A DNA stretch of 26,272 nucleotides. It comes from Sulfurovum sp. (GTDB taxonomy: Bacteria; Campylobacterota; Campylobacteria; Campylobacterales; Sulfurovaceae). The translations under genes were made by a program, and so were the position numbers. The notes beneath the pieces are model-generated. The model saw only the letters and a program-made list of their open reading frames with translations. It was not told the origin of the DNA and made no database searches. The stretch covers positions 1 through 26,272 of the forward strand of contig JALSSQ010000003.1 of assembly GCA_026984165.1 (NCBI GenBank), given 5' to 3'. Positions 25,959 through 26,272 of the stretch are shown one piece after another (the first letter of the stretch is position 1; the number at the start of each line of letters is the position of its first letter).

Positions 25959-26037
25959 ATTGTGCTCCCATAAAATAGTTCCTGACTTTAAATCAAAAAT
26001 GTGATTAATCTATCTAAAAAATCATAGCTAATTTTAC

Positions 26038-26216
26038 CTATACAGTTTCTTTTTAGTGAAAAACTTCATGAGGCGTTCTCTATTCAAGAGATTTTCTTAG
26101 CCTGTGATTGGGTTCCTTTTAATATGTTTGATTTGTTTTTTAGAGATGTTTTTAAAGATAGTACCCTTTGATAGATATTGATGAATAAGTACATTGATAT
26201 TTTCATTTAAATCTCT
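26038..26216 (-). pseudogene. Decayed IS30-family transposase C-terminal fragment
   Basis: Translated on the minus strand, 26216-26100 reads RDLNENINVLIHQYLSKGT and then IFKNISKKQIKHIKRN, close to the NENTNGLIRQYxPKGT block of IS30 transposases. After a frameshift near 26112 the continuation appears in another frame as NHRLRKSLE, a stop, RTPHEVFH, a stop, KETV, matching the family's LNxRPRKxLGYKTPxEVF ending. There is a stop just upstream of the first block. Only the last roughly 60 codons survive, with one frameshift and at least two stops. The rest of the element is not in the window; 26217-26272 shows no further transposase, only an AT-rich imperfect palindrome near the edge. It accounts for most of the gene-free stretch at 25959-26272; the remaining bases next to the kinase presumably hold its promoter (a TATGAT box on the minus strand at 26021-26026 is a weak candidate). 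Confidence 0.8.
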
Positions 26217-26272
26217 TTACCATAAACTGCAAGGGTCACAAAATCTCCCATTAAGAAATATATATATTTTAA

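Noticed and set aside
1..26272. CRISPR array, tRNA or rRNA genes
   Set aside because: No regularly spaced repeats and no tRNA- or rRNA-like segments were seen; the only repeats are coding repeats in vgrG, the 9-bp tandem and short palindromes.

Overview
The window is an almost complete type VI secretion system (T6SS) locus from an AT-rich Gram-negative bacterium. The base composition, the preference for A/T-ending codons and the look of the proteins suggest a member of the Campylobacterota, but no rRNA or other taxonomic marker is present, so this is an inference. No tRNA, rRNA or CRISPR array was seen.

Layout: (1) On the minus strand at the left edge, hcp (tube) is followed by vgrG (spike), whose 3' end is cut off by the window edge; an 11-bp stem-loop lies between them. 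(2) A divergent promoter region at about 2.73-2.90 kb separates hcp from a long plus-strand operon of about 16.5 kb: tssK, tssL, tssM, tssA, tssB, tssC, tssE, tssF, tssH (ClpV), an FHA protein (TagH/Fha type), tssJ and a PAAR tip gene. Many of these genes overlap or are spaced by less than 25 bp. (3) Converging on it is a tightly coupled minus-strand operon of four genes: a transmembrane Ser/Thr kinase with PEGA repeats and a C-terminal SUMF1/FGE-like domain, a second FHA protein, a cysteine-rich single-pass membrane protein of unknown family, and a Sec-exported protein joining a solute-binding-like domain to a CHAP-type peptidoglycan hydrolase domain. (4) Upstream of the kinase, at the right edge, is a decayed fragment of an IS30-family transposase.

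Working together: TssJLM form the envelope complex, TssKEF(A) the baseplate and assembly platform, TssBC the sheath, ClpV the recycling ATPase, and Hcp, VgrG and PAAR the fired projectile. The four-gene minus-strand operon looks like a threonine-phosphorylation switch related in logic to the PpkA/Fha/TagR pathway of Pseudomonas, but rebuilt: the TagR-like domain is fused to the kinase, and the pathway is coupled to an exported sensor/hydrolase and an uncharacterised membrane protein. This module is the most novel part of the window.

Notable absences and oddities: no tssG is present although tssF is; TssM carries an inserted OmpA/MotB-like peptidoglycan-binding domain and has a degenerate P-loop; no PppA-type phosphatase and no dedicated effector/immunity pair are visible.
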